Assembly (NCBI GenBank): GCA_015075515.1
Contig: JABTUE010000001.1
Location: 496,001 to 560,000 of the forward strand
DNA: 64,000 bases
Direction: 5' to 3'
Source: Planctomycetota bacterium
Lineage (GTDB): Bacteria > Planctomycetota > UBA8742 > UBA2392
Both the position numbers and the translations under genes were made by a program. The notes under the pieces are model-generated. The model was not told the origin of the DNA and did no database searches. It worked only from the letters and a program-made list of their open reading frames with translations. This document shows, in pieces, positions 18,211 to 26,945 of this stretch. The first letter of the stretch is position 1. Each line of letters starts with the position of its first letter.

Positions 18211-21200
18211 TGCGTCACCCCCGGCGCGATCCGGATGCGCGAGAACATGCCGGGGGCAAACGGGTTCTCCGTCTTGGCGGCGTTGATAAAGGCCTCCAGC
18301 GTGTAGGGAATGCCGTCGGGGGCCACAAAGCGCCACGCGCACAGAAAGCGCTTGCCCTCGGTGTTGGTCAGCGGCCCGCTGATGCTGCCGCGGTGCAAAA
18401 GCTTCAGCAAACCCCAGCCCTGGTCCAGCATGTCAAACTCGTCGGTGCGCGGCGTGCTTTCGCCCCAGCTTGCGGTCACGCGCGCGCCGGGCTTGGCCCG
18501 CGCGCTGTCCAGTTGCTCCCACACAAAGTCGCGGGTCTGGTCGCGGTTGTCGTTCCAGCGCAGGATGTTGGGCTGGCCCTGCGGGTTGAGACCAAGCTGG
18601 AACGTGCTGGATCGCAGCAGCCCGCGCTGCACCAGTGTCAGCCCGAAGCGCACCCTGATCTTTTCATCCTGGGCGGTGTCAAACAGCGCGTCGCGGATCA
18701 GGCGGGCCTCGCGGATTGTGTCTTCGTAGTCGGCCTTGAACACAAACATGGGACGGTCGTTGAATTTCAGGGCCTGGACGGCGCGGAACAGGGTGTCTGA
18801 GGTCCAGATCGCGCCGGTTTTGGGGTTCATCAGGCGGGCCAGCGAATCCAGCTTCACGTCGTTGCGTTCGCTGGCGTAGTCCACGGGCGAACCGGCATCA
18901 ACAAACGGGTACTTGCCCCGTACTTCCGTGGCCCAGGGGTCGGCGACATTGCCCTTCCAGACACTTTCCAGCTCCCGCACCGCCTCTTCACGCAGCGAGT
19001 TGAACAGGGCATCCACCACGCGGTTCATCACGTCGGCGCCGGCGGCGGCGTCCTTGGGGAACAGGTCGCCGATCTTGCGGTACGCGGCATTGATCGCGTC
19101 ACGCAGCGATTCCAGTTTTTTCGGGTCCTGCAGGTGGCCGCGCACGCGGTTGCCCACGCTGGTGGCCGTTACGAAGTCGTCCACGGCCTTGCGCATTTCG
19201 TCAAGCGCCTTGAGCGAGTCCTCCAGGGCCTTCTGTTCCTGTTCGGTGACTTCGCCCAGGCGATCGCCGGGGCCCATGTTCAGCGCGCGTTTGTCCCAGG
19301 CGCGCCTGAACAGCGCACGGTAGGGCGACACGTCACCGCACAGACGGCGCAGCGAGTCGCGGGCGTCGGTCATGCTGCGGAAGCCGCGCGCGCGGGGGTG
19401 CACCGCGGTCAGAAACGCCCGCCAGGCCTGGCCGTGGCGCACGCGGTGACGTTCGTGCAGGGCCTTGACCAGCGCGTCCGCGTCGCGGGTCATGCCCAGT
19501 TCCTTGAACATGGCCGCCAGGTCCTTGGCGCGTTCGTCAATCAGCGGCTTGATCTGGGTGTCCCAGGCCTCCTGAGTAAAGCCGTTGAGCAGCTTCTGGG
19601 GGTCTTCGCCCTCGCCCTGGCGGATTTCCAGCAGGTCGCGGTTCTCATCACCGGCCAGCAGGCTGGCCAGTGTTACCGGTTCGAGCTTTTCACTGGCGCG
19701 CTGAAGAATGGAGTCATAGGCCACCTGTTCCCAGAACGCGTTTTGCAGTTCCGCGCCGATGGCCTTGGACAGGTCGCCGTCAATCGGAACATGCCAGGGA
19801 TAGGCAGCCGGGTCCTTGCGCGCCAGCGGCAGAATATCGGCAAAGAACTCAAGCTGTTCGCCGGCCAGTTCTTCGATCTGCCCGGCGTTGCTGCCGCCGA
19901 CGCGACCCGTCCAGCGCTGGTTTTTCTTCAGCACGGACGAAACCAGACTTGGCACCGGGTCAAGCTCGCCGCCCAGCATGCGGTAAACGCGCCACAGGTC
20001 CAGCAGTTGCTGGTATTCCTCGCTGCTGCGGATGCGGCGCACGTTGGCCAGACGGTCGCGCAGCTCGGCGTGCACGCGGCGGTTGGTCGGCTCGACATAC
20101 AGGGGCATCAGCCGCCGCATGTAGGGTTTCAGACCGGCGTGGAACACACGGTTGCCCTGGTGCATGCCCATCGTCAGGTTCAACGGGTTGTCGGCGCCAT
20201 GCAACGGTGCCAGTTCACGCCGCATGGTCTCCAGTGCCTGCAACTGCGCCAGTTCGTCGGCGGGGGTCTGGTCGGCCTGGGCAAGCTGGGCCGCCGCGGC
20301 CTCGGCCCGGGCGACCATCTGGCGGTTTTCCAGAAAGCTGCTGATCAGCGAATAGCTTGCCAGCGCCAGCGCCAGCACCGACGCGAACTGAAGGCCGGTG
20401 CGCACGGCGCGGCGCTTGCGCAGCACGGCACTGCTGCTGCGGGCCAGGGCCTTGTCGGGGAAAATCAGGCGCGTGAACAGGTGGTTGATGAAGTAGCTCT
20501 TTTTCTCGATGCGTTCGTCGGCGCCGGCGTTGGCCTCGACACCCAGGGCTGCGCCCATGCGCGCCATCAACTGGTCAATCGGCGTGCCCTTCTGGGTGCC
20601 GCTGGAGAAATAGATGCCGCGCAGGATGGCGCTTTCCTGAAAGGCCGTGGCATGAAACAGGCTCTCAATGAACTCTTTCATGCGCGGCAGGGCCAGCTCA
20701 AACTGGCGCGGGAACAGATACACGTTCTGTTTCTTGCTGGCGGGGCGTTCGCTGGCCAGCAGTTGCGTGCGGCGCGGCGCCAGCGCGGCCACCAGTTTGC
20801 GCGCCTCTTCGTCAAAGATGTCGGCGTACTGGCGGTCGGGCACGTTGTAGGCAAAGGTCATGCCCCAGACCTGGTTGCGCTCGTCCTTGGTGAAGTCTTC
20901 AAAGAACTCGACAAAACCCTGCAGCAGGTCCACTTTGGTGAACATCACATAGACCGGAAACACCGCCTGCAGCCGGGCCGAAAGCTCGTCCAGCCGGTTG
21001 CGCACGTCCTTGGCAATGCGGTCAAGGTCGGCCGCGCCGGCGCGCAGCAGTTCGTCCATGCCGATGGCGACAATCGCGCCGTTGATGGGCTTCTGCTTGC
21101 GGCCCTGCTTGATCATGTCCAGAAACGCGAACCATTCTTTCTGGTCTTCGGCCACGGTGGTGTATCGGCCGGCGGTGTCCAGCAGGATGCCTTCGTCGGT

Positions 21201-21695
21201 AAACCACCAGTCGCAGTTGCGGGTGCCGCCTATGCCCTTGACCTTGGCGTTGCCCTGGCTGGCCGGAAAGTTCAGGCCGGATTCCTGCAGCGCCGTGGTC
21301 TTGCCGCTGCCGGGCGGGCCGATGATCACGTACCAGGGCAGGGTGAACAGGGCCATTTTGCCGCCCTTGGATTTTTTCAGGGCGTCCAGGCTTTCGTCGA
21401 ACTTCTTGCGCAGGGCCTCGATTTCGGCCTTCTTGTCGGCGTCGGCGCCGGCAAGCTGGGCGCCGCTCTGGGCCTTGAGTTGTTTTTCGATGCGCATGGC
21501 GGCCGACACGGCGCGCACACGCTGCACGATGTACAGCGCGGCCCAGATGCCCAGCAGGCCGCAGATGATGGCGATGCGGGTCTTTTCGGGCGTTTCCAGG
21601 TACATGCCGCCGAACCAGACCAGCAGACACAGAATCACCAGCAGCACGATGCTGACCAGGCCTTCCTTCATCAGGGCGGAGAACAGTGCCTTCAT
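18207..21695 (-). CDS. tssM: T6SS inner-membrane complex protein TssM (IcmF)
   Basis: 1162 residues. Two N-terminal TM helices (about 13-33 and 40-58), a cytoplasmic NTPase domain with Walker A GPPGSGKT at 126-133, and a third TM at roughly 445-465 (LQFASVLALALASYSLISSF) precede a large periplasmic part ending in the TssM C-terminal beta domain that contacts TssJ. It forms the envelope channel with TssL and TssJ. Walker A is intact, so nucleotide binding is expected. The gene overlaps tssL upstream and tagF downstream by 4 nt each (ATGA). Confidence 0.95.
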   Translation of the reverse strand: MKALFSALMKEGLVSIVLLVILCLLVWFGGMYLETPEKTRIAIICGLLGIWAALYIVQRVRAVSAAMRIEKQLKAQSGAQLAGADADKKAEIEALRKKFDESLDALKKSKGGKMALFTLPWYVIIGPPGSGKTTALQESGLNFPASQGNAKVKGIGGTRNCDWWFTDEGILLDTAGRYTTVAEDQKEWFAFLDMIKQGRKQKPINGAIVAIGMDELLRAGAADLDRIAKDVRNRLDELSARLQAVFPVYVMFTKVDLLQGFVEFFEDFTKDERNQVWGMTFAYNVPDRQYADIFDEEARKLVAALAPRRTQLLASERPASKKQNVYLFPRQFELALPRMKEFIESLFHATAFQESAILRGIYFSSGTQKGTPIDQLMARMGAALGVEANAGADERIEKKSYFINHLFTRLIFPDKALARSSSAVLRKRRAVRTGLQFASVLALALASYSLISSFLENRQMVARAEAAAAQLAQADQTPADELAQLQALETMRRELAPLHGADNPLNLTMGMHQGNRVFHAGLKPYMRRLMPLYVEPTNRRVHAELRDRLANVRRIRSSEEYQQLLDLWRVYRMLGGELDPVPSLVSSVLKKNQRWTGRVGGSNAGQIEELAGEQLEFFADILPLARKDPAAYPWHVPIDGDLSKAIGAELQNAFWEQVAYDSILQRASEKLEPVTLASLLAGDENRDLLEIRQGEGEDPQKLLNGFTQEAWDTQIKPLIDERAKDLAAMFKELGMTRDADALVKALHERHRVRHGQAWRAFLTAVHPRARGFRSMTDARDSLRRLCGDVSPYRALFRRAWDKRALNMGPGDRLGEVTEQEQKALEDSLKALDEMRKAVDDFVTATSVGNRVRGHLQDPKKLESLRDAINAAYRKIGDLFPKDAAAGADVMNRVVDALFNSLREEAVRELESVWKGNVADPWATEVRGKYPFVDAGSPVDYASERNDVKLDSLARLMNPKTGAIWTSDTLFRAVQALKFNDRPMFVFKADYEDTIREARLIRDALFDTAQDEKIRVRFGLTLVQRGLLRSSTFQLGLNPQGQPNILRWNDNRDQTRDFVWEQLDSARAKPGARVTASWGESTPRTDEFDMLDQGWGLLKLLHRGSISGPLTNTEGKRFLCAWRFVAPDGIPYTLEAFINAAKTENPFAPGMFSRIRIAPGVTQ

Positions 21696-22390
21696 TGCGC
21701 CGTGCCTCCGGAAGTCATGGCTTCGGCGGCGCTTTCGCCGATGCGGTTGATGGCAAACACCAGCCCCATGGCCAGCAGAATCAGCACGGCCAGGCAGATC
21801 GCGGGCACAAGCCAGGTCGGTGCCGTGCGCGCCAGTTTGGGCAACTGATCGGGCGGCATGGCGCGCGGTGACAGCGGGCCGTTGGCGGCCCCGCCGCGCC
21901 CGGCGGTGATTTCGGCGCCAAGCTGCTCGGTCAGGGTCTTGCGCTCTTCCATGCCGCGCAGGTCTATGTACATGCCCTTGAAGCCGTGGGCCAAGGCCAG
22001 AAAGTAGACCTCAAGCATGTCCAGCCGCTCGGCGTCGGCGCCGGAACGGATGGCGGAAAGTTTCTTGTAGAACTCCTCGCCGGCGGCGAAGTCGTTGAAG
22101 TATTCCAGTTGCAGCGGGTTGCCCGACCAGGCTTCTTTCATCGGCCAGTTGCTGCCCAGCACCAGTTCGTCCACAAAGGCCACCAGGGCGTACTTGCAGT
22201 TCTGGATCGTTTCGGGCCTGTAGCCGGCGCCGCGGGCGGCCTGCTCGAAATCCTTGAACAGCTTGTCGGCCTGGATGCGCACGGGTTCAACCGGGCCCGG
22301 GTCTTTGCTGTGGCGCAGGTTGAAACAGAACGCGAACAGTTCGGCGCTCAGGTCGGCAATGCTGGTTCGCTGGCTGGTCGTCTCGGGCAT
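21692..22390 (-). CDS. tssL: T6SS inner-membrane complex protein TssL (DotU)
   Basis: 232 residues. The cytoplasmic DotU domain shows CKYALVAFVDELVLGSNWPM followed by the WSGNPLQLEYFNDFAAGEEF segment, and DMLEVYFLALAHGFKGMYID. A single C-terminal TM (about 193-215, WLVPAICLAVLILLAMGLVF) anchors it. There is no OmpA-like peptidoglycan-binding extension, so wall anchoring would need a separate TagL-type protein, which is not in this locus. It overlaps tssM by 4 nt and lies 61 nt after tssK. Confidence 0.95.
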   Translation of the reverse strand: MPETTSQRTSIADLSAELFAFCFNLRHSKDPGPVEPVRIQADKLFKDFEQAARGAGYRPETIQNCKYALVAFVDELVLGSNWPMKEAWSGNPLQLEYFNDFAAGEEFYKKLSAIRSGADAERLDMLEVYFLALAHGFKGMYIDLRGMEERKTLTEQLGAEITAGRGGAANGPLSPRAMPPDQLPKLARTAPTWLVPAICLAVLILLAMGLVFAINRIGESAAEAMTSGGTAQ

Positions 22391-22451
22391 CGTTGTCTAT
22401 TCCGCCAGTCAATGATTCGGTTCACTGCACAGACACGAAGAATCCCGGCGG

Positions 22452-23807
22452 TCAGTCCTTTACCGCCATCAGTTCAAGCTTGAGCCCGGCGAACTCGGGC
22501 GGCAGGTAAAACGCCATGGTGCGCGAGCCGCGCACGGCCTCCCAGTGTTCGCCGGCCTTGTCAATCTGAAAGTAGTTGCGCCCCGGCTGCACCGGAATCT
22601 CGGGCGGCGGCGCGGGGGTATGGCGCACCGAAATGCCGCGCAGCGCGGCGGTGATCAACTGGTCCACACGGTCGGTGCTGGAAATCTTGAACTTCAGGGG
22701 GGCTTCGCGCACGACCTTTTCGGCCGGGACGTTGGCCATCACGGCCAGGTACAGCGCGCCCTCGGGCTGCAGCACGCGGTCGTCGGCGATCTTGGCCGTG
22801 AACATGGTGTCGCGGGTCTGGGTCAGCGGGATGTTGCTGCACTTGGTGGGGATGATGGTGTCCAGCAGCGCGCGCAGCTTTTCTTCCATGCGCGCGAAGG
22901 TGGGGCCAAGGTCCTCGTGCTGGTACGGCGGCAGATCCTTGGGGTGGCCCTCGCTGGCAAAGGTGAACAGGTAGCCCGCCAGGCGTCCCAGTTCCAGGTA
23001 CACCTGTTCGGGGTGGGCGCGGCCGTTGGCGTACATGTGCTGCAGCGGCGGCAGCGCACCGTTGACCGTGTGCAGCAGCCAGAAGCTGGCGGCTTCGCTG
23101 GTGCTGAAACTGGCCAGGCCGGCGCCGCGGTCGCGGCGCTGGCGCGAAAACTCGGCGCTCTTGGTGCCCAGGATTTCCAGCACCTTGCGCAGATGCCCCA
23201 TCAGGCGCGGGCTGGCTCCCACGTGCAGGCACGGCGCCACGAACGAGTCGCTGACGGCAAAGCCGCCGGTGGCGGTGCGGCCAAGCTGGGCCACGCGCAG
23301 CCAGGCGTGGCCGTCCAGCGATTCACCGCCGAACAGCACCCGCAGGTTGGGCACAGCCACGGTCACGGGGCGCTTGCCGCCGCCGGCATTGAGGTCGCGC
23401 AGTTCAAGCTGGCGCGGGGCATAGCGCGTCAGGCGGCCGTCGTGCTGGCCGCCGGGGGCGGCGGCGGTGCCGCCTTCGGGCGCTTCGGGCAGGGCCAGAA
23501 ACACATCCAGGCTTTCACGCTCGGGCGGAAAGTGCGGCGCAATGTCGCGCGCCGGCGGCGGCTCGCAGGCGCCGGGAAAGGCCGCCACGGTGCCGTCAGG
23601 CAGAACCGTGTCACAGCGCGTCAGCCGGAACTGACCCCCGGCCAGCGCGTCGGTGTCCACCACCAGTTCGCGCACGCCCCAGGGGTGGCCGTGCAGCGCC
23701 CCCAGGCGCGCGTCCAGCACGCCCTGCCAGTAGCGATCCCACTGTTGCAGGTGCTGCGGGGTCAGAAACATGCCTTCGGACCACAGCACCTTGGGTTGGT
23801 TGTTCAC
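22452..23807 (-). CDS. tssK: T6SS baseplate-membrane connector TssK
   Basis: 451 residues. The N-terminus KVLWSEGMFLTPQHLQQWDR is the hallmark of TssK/ImpJ. LRVLFGGESLDGHAWLRVAQ, SFWLLHTVNGALPPLQHMY and the C-terminal FYLPPEFAGLKLELMAVKD also fit. TssK trimers link the baseplate (TssFG) to the TssLM membrane complex. The start is GTG 23807 with an AGCGGGGGAAA site upstream. It lies 11 nt after tssJ. Length and motifs are normal. Confidence 0.95.
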   Translation of the reverse strand: MNNQPKVLWSEGMFLTPQHLQQWDRYWQGVLDARLGALHGHPWGVRELVVDTDALAGGQFRLTRCDTVLPDGTVAAFPGACEPPPARDIAPHFPPERESLDVFLALPEAPEGGTAAAPGGQHDGRLTRYAPRQLELRDLNAGGGKRPVTVAVPNLRVLFGGESLDGHAWLRVAQLGRTATGGFAVSDSFVAPCLHVGASPRLMGHLRKVLEILGTKSAEFSRQRRDRGAGLASFSTSEAASFWLLHTVNGALPPLQHMYANGRAHPEQVYLELGRLAGYLFTFASEGHPKDLPPYQHEDLGPTFARMEEKLRALLDTIIPTKCSNIPLTQTRDTMFTAKIADDRVLQPEGALYLAVMANVPAEKVVREAPLKFKISSTDRVDQLITAALRGISVRHTPAPPPEIPVQPGRNYFQIDKAGEHWEAVRGSRTMAFYLPPEFAGLKLELMAVKD

Positions 23808-23818
23808 GGTTTCCCCCG

Positions 23819-24280
23819 CTACTTCCGGATCGCGATGCGGTTGCCGGTCAGTTCAAAGGTCACGCTGCCGGCCTCGCCCACGGGCACCACCAGCTTCTGT
23901 TCGCCCTTTTCGTCGGCCTGGCGGTACAGGGCCAGGACGCCCAGAAAGCGGCACTCGGCACTGAGCGGTTCAATCGTGACCTGCATGCCTTGGGCTTTTT
24001 CCTTCTTTTCGGGAAACACCGACGTGCCCAGCTTGACGTCAATCAGGTGATCCGCCAGCACGGCCTTGTCATTTTCCCAGATTTCGTCCACGGTCGCGGT
24101 CTTGAATTTGGCGTCGTCGCGCAACTGGTAGACGCGGATGTCCACGGGCCGGGATTCGCCGGGCTGAAGCTCGTTGACGGGCTCGATGGCGACAAACTTG
24201 AGAGAAACCGAGGTCGAACTGCAACCGGTCATCAGCGCGCCGATCAGCAGCAGAAACGGCAGCAAAACCTGTCGCGGCAT
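23819..24280 (-). CDS. tssJ: T6SS outer-membrane lipoprotein TssJ
   Basis: 153 residues. A lipoprotein signal peptide ends in the lipobox LMTGC with the acylated Cys at about residue 20. The mature part has the TssJ pattern PVDIRVYQLRDDAKFKTATV and AVLADHLIDVKLG, then a beta sandwich with LGVLALYRQADEKGEQKLVV. TssJ anchors the TssLM complex in the outer membrane, which confirms a diderm envelope for this organism. The gene lies 27 nt after tagH and 11 nt before tssK. Confidence 0.95.
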   Translation of the reverse strand: MPRQVLLPFLLLIGALMTGCSSTSVSLKFVAIEPVNELQPGESRPVDIRVYQLRDDAKFKTATVDEIWENDKAVLADHLIDVKLGTSVFPEKKEKAQGMQVTIEPLSAECRFLGVLALYRQADEKGEQKLVVPVGEAGSVTFELTGNRIAIRK

Positions 24281-24307
24281 GAACGTACTCCAGGTTGGGT
24301 TGCCGGC

Positions 24308-25234
24308 CTATTTGCGGTCCGGCACGTCATCGTGGCTGAAAATATAGCCCTTGCGGATGCTTGGGTAGATCAACTCATTAAACAGCTTCGAGCTTTCGAC
24401 AAATGTTTCGCCATAAAGCTGTTCATAGCGCGCCCAGGCTTTCTTGGCGCCGCCGCCCAGCAGCCCGCCCCCTGCATCCTGTGCAATTTTCTGGGGGTCC
24501 AGTTTGGTCTGCAGGTCGGTCACGAACTGCTGCACGCCCGCCAGCAGCCCGACCTGGTGGCGGGCCATGTCGTGAAAGGCGTGCTGGAGGCTCTGGCGCA
24601 CGGTTTCAATGTCGCGGTCTTCGCGCCAGTCCAGCAGAAAGCTGGCGATGTCGGCCAGATCCTGGCCCTTCTTCACCGGGTTCAGGCTGCGCGCGAAAAG
24701 CTGCGTCAGCGGCGCCGAGAACTGGTCCTTGAACTCTTCGCGCCCGCGCAGCGCCTTGCCCATCCATTCCATGGCGACTTCCAGCGTGAGCTTCAGAAGG
24801 TCGGCAAAGCGCCTGACTTCGGCTTCGGACATGAACGCGCCTTCGCCCAGAAAATAGCGCGAGAGTTCCGACATGGCGCGGTGGGTTGCCGCCGTGACAC
24901 TGCCCTGCGGCGCCGAGGCGTCAATCACCGCCGCCGGGGCGGCCTCGTCGCGGCGGGGTGTTTCGGCGCGGCCCACGCGCAGCAGATAGTCGCCGATTTT
25001 GGCCTGGGTGCCGTCGGTGATGCTGATGGCGTTGCCCGCCGCCAGATCCACCAGGAAATAACCGTTGGGGCGGCGCTCAATGCGCGCCTGTTTCGGGGCG
25101 GCGCCGGGCAGAACCAGGTCGCTGGAAGGGTCGCTGCCCAGGTTAATGCCCCGGGCGCGGGCCTCTTTGCCGAAAACCTGCTCGGCGACGGGCGCGCCGC
25201 TGTCGGCCTTGGTCACCGTGAGTTTTAGGGCCAT
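24308..25234 (-). CDS. tagH: T6SS-associated FHA-domain protein TagH
   Basis: 308 residues. Residues about 1-90 form an FHA domain (INLGSDPSSDLVLPG, then GYFLVDLAAGNAISITDG), which binds phosphothreonine peptides. The C-terminal half carries the TagH/ImpI domain (YFLGEGAFMSEAEVRRFADL, then LFARSLNPVKKGQDLADIAS and KAWARYEQLYGETFVESSKL). FHA proteins of this type normally act with a PpkA kinase to license T6SS assembly. No PpkA or PppA gene is present in the window's T6SS locus. It is the first gene of the run, with a candidate promoter about 25 nt upstream, and its ATG lacks a clear Shine-Dalgarno. Confidence 0.9.
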   Translation of the reverse strand: MALKLTVTKADSGAPVAEQVFGKEARARGINLGSDPSSDLVLPGAAPKQARIERRPNGYFLVDLAAGNAISITDGTQAKIGDYLLRVGRAETPRRDEAAPAAVIDASAPQGSVTAATHRAMSELSRYFLGEGAFMSEAEVRRFADLLKLTLEVAMEWMGKALRGREEFKDQFSAPLTQLFARSLNPVKKGQDLADIASFLLDWREDRDIETVRQSLQHAFHDMARHQVGLLAGVQQFVTDLQTKLDPQKIAQDAGGGLLGGGAKKAWARYEQLYGETFVESSKLFNELIYPSIRKGYIFSHDDVPDRK

Positions 25235-25260
25235 AGGGCTGCCGGGTACTGAGCCGGGGC

Positions 25261-25289
25261 ATTGTTGGGGTACGCCCGTGCCCCGTCAA
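25261..25289 (-). promoter_or_regulatory. Candidate sigma70 promoter for the T6SS operon
   Basis: On the minus strand TTGACG (25289-25284), a 17-nt spacer and AACAAT (25266-25261) form a -35/-10 pair matching 5/6 and 4/6 consensus positions. Transcription would start near 25254, about 20 nt before the tagH ATG, and after the pepA terminator at 25345-25371. It is the only convincing promoter I see at the head of the T6SS run. Confidence 0.5.
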
Positions 25290-25344
25290 GCACGGTTCTG
25301 ACCAGTTCCTGTGTCTTCACCACCGGCGGTTGCAGGGCGCAACA

Positions 25345-25371
25345 AAACCGGCCCCTCGCGGGGGCCGGTTT
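25345..25371 (-). terminator. Rho-independent terminator of leucyl aminopeptidase gene
   Basis: A perfect 11-bp GC-rich stem (arms 25345-25355 and 25361-25371) with a 5-nt loop. Read on the minus strand it ends GGTTTTGTTG, a short U-run. It lies 17 nt after the pepA stop and separates that gene from the T6SS operon. Confidence 0.8.
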
Positions 25372-25387
25372 CAGAACAATTTCTCGG

Positions 25388-26872
25388 CTATCCATTCTGT
25401 TCGGCAAACTCGACCAGCGGCCGCACCGGCGTGCCCGTGGCGCTCTTGCTGTTCCACAGCCCCCAGGCCTCGCCGTCGTGCATGGCCGGGCCGGCGATGT
25501 CCAGGTGCGCCCACTTCTGGCCCTTTTCAATGAACCGCTGCAGGAACAACGCGGCGGTGATGGTGCCGGGGTTGCCGCCGATGTTGACCATGTCGGCGAT
25601 CGGGCTGTCCAGTTGCTTGTCATAGAACTCGGGCAGCGGCAGACGCCAGCAGTGTTCGCCCACGGCCTTGAACGCGGCGTCGAGTTTTTCGGCCAGCTTG
25701 TCGTCGTTGCTCATCAGGCCGGTCACCTTGTTGCCCAGAGCCACGACCTGCGCGCCGGTCAAAGTCGCCATGTCCACGATGTATTTGGGTTTGTATTCGC
25801 GCTGGGTGTAGGTCAGGGCGTCGCACAGGATCAGGCGGCCTTCGGCGTCGGTGTTGCCGATCTCAATCGTCTGGCCGCTCATGCTGGTCAGCACACAGCC
25901 GGGGTGGTAGGCGCTGCCGTTGATCAGGTTTTCGGTCGCCGGCACCACGCCCACGGCGTTGATCTTGAGCTTGAGCTTGCCGATCGCGCCCAGCGTGCAG
26001 ATGGTGGCGGCGCCGCCGGCCATGTCCATTTTCATGCCCAGCATGCCCGCGGCGGGCTTGATGTCGTAGCCGCCGCTGTCAAAGCACAGCCCCTTGCCCA
26101 CATAGGCGATCGGCGCGGCATCCTTCTTGCCGCCGTGCCATTCCAGAATGATCAGGTGCGCCGGAATATCACTGCCGGCGTTCACGCCCAGAAACGCCCC
26201 CATCTTCAGCTTCTCGATTTCCGGCTTGTGCAACACCTTGCACTTCAGGCCGGGCACGGCCTTGGCCATGTCCTGGGCGAACTTGGCCAGCGTGGCCGGG
26301 TTGATGCGGTTGCTGGGCTCGTTGACCAGGTCGCGGCAGTGGGCGGTGTAGACGGCCGTTACTTCGCCATAGGCCACGCCGCGTTGCAGCTTGTCCTTGT
26401 TGCCGCCGACCAGAGTGACTTCCTTGGCTGTTTCCTTTTTCTTGTCGGCCTTGGTGATCAGCACGTCAAACTGATAGCTGGCCAGGATCGCCGCCTCGGC
26501 GGCCCAGCGGCCCAGGGTTTCGGTCTTGATGCCCTTGAGCTTGACCACCGCGCCCAGATCCACGGCCACGTGGCGCAGCTTCAGGCTGTGGATCGAGCCG
26601 TGCCGGAACACCCCGGCCAGGGCCTCGCCGAACTCGCGTTCCTGGACCTTGTCCTGCTTGCCAAGACCCAGCACGCAAACGCGCGCGGCAGCCACGGCCC
26701 CGCGCGAAGGCAGAATGGTGATTTCGCCGGACTTGCCCTTGATGTCACCCTTGACGGCACCCAACTGGTCGGCAAAGGCGTAGGGCTTCAGCGGGTTGTC
26801 AGATTCAAACACAGGCAGAACCAGAAGATCAGCGGCAACCTTGCCGGCGTCGGATGCGTAGTGGAATTGCAT
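25388..26872 (-). CDS. pepA: Leucyl aminopeptidase (peptidase family M17)
   Basis: 494 residues. The C-terminal catalytic domain has the M17 signature NTDAEGRL, the metal/catalytic stretch VGKGLCFDSGGYDIKPAAGM and MKMDMAGGAA, and the N-terminal domain is the usual macro-like fold. The enzyme releases N-terminal Leu and other residues from peptides in the cytoplasm using two metal ions. The frame stays open 19 codons upstream, but ATG 26872 (MQFHYASDAGK) has AAAGGAA in front. It is monocistronic, with a terminator right after it. Some PepA proteins also bind DNA, but nothing here points to that. Confidence 0.95.
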   Translation of the reverse strand: MQFHYASDAGKVAADLLVLPVFESDNPLKPYAFADQLGAVKGDIKGKSGEITILPSRGAVAAARVCVLGLGKQDKVQEREFGEALAGVFRHGSIHSLKLRHVAVDLGAVVKLKGIKTETLGRWAAEAAILASYQFDVLITKADKKKETAKEVTLVGGNKDKLQRGVAYGEVTAVYTAHCRDLVNEPSNRINPATLAKFAQDMAKAVPGLKCKVLHKPEIEKLKMGAFLGVNAGSDIPAHLIILEWHGGKKDAAPIAYVGKGLCFDSGGYDIKPAAGMLGMKMDMAGGAATICTLGAIGKLKLKINAVGVVPATENLINGSAYHPGCVLTSMSGQTIEIGNTDAEGRLILCDALTYTQREYKPKYIVDMATLTGAQVVALGNKVTGLMSNDDKLAEKLDAAFKAVGEHCWRLPLPEFYDKQLDSPIADMVNIGGNPGTITAALFLQRFIEKGQKWAHLDIAGPAMHDGEAWGLWNSKSATGTPVRPLVEFAEQNG

Positions 26873-26945
26873 GGCGTTCCTTTGGGTTATGAGGCGCGGA
26901 ACTATCCAATGCCAAAGCCTGTGATGCAAGGGCGCGGCAGGCGCG

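Noticed and set aside
19134-21848. Long open frame (904 codons) on the plus strand opposite tssM and tssL
   Set aside because: Antisense shadow of high-GC genes. Its product is Gly/Ala/His/Gln-rich, shows no domain, and spans two genes whose proteins are clearly recognisable.
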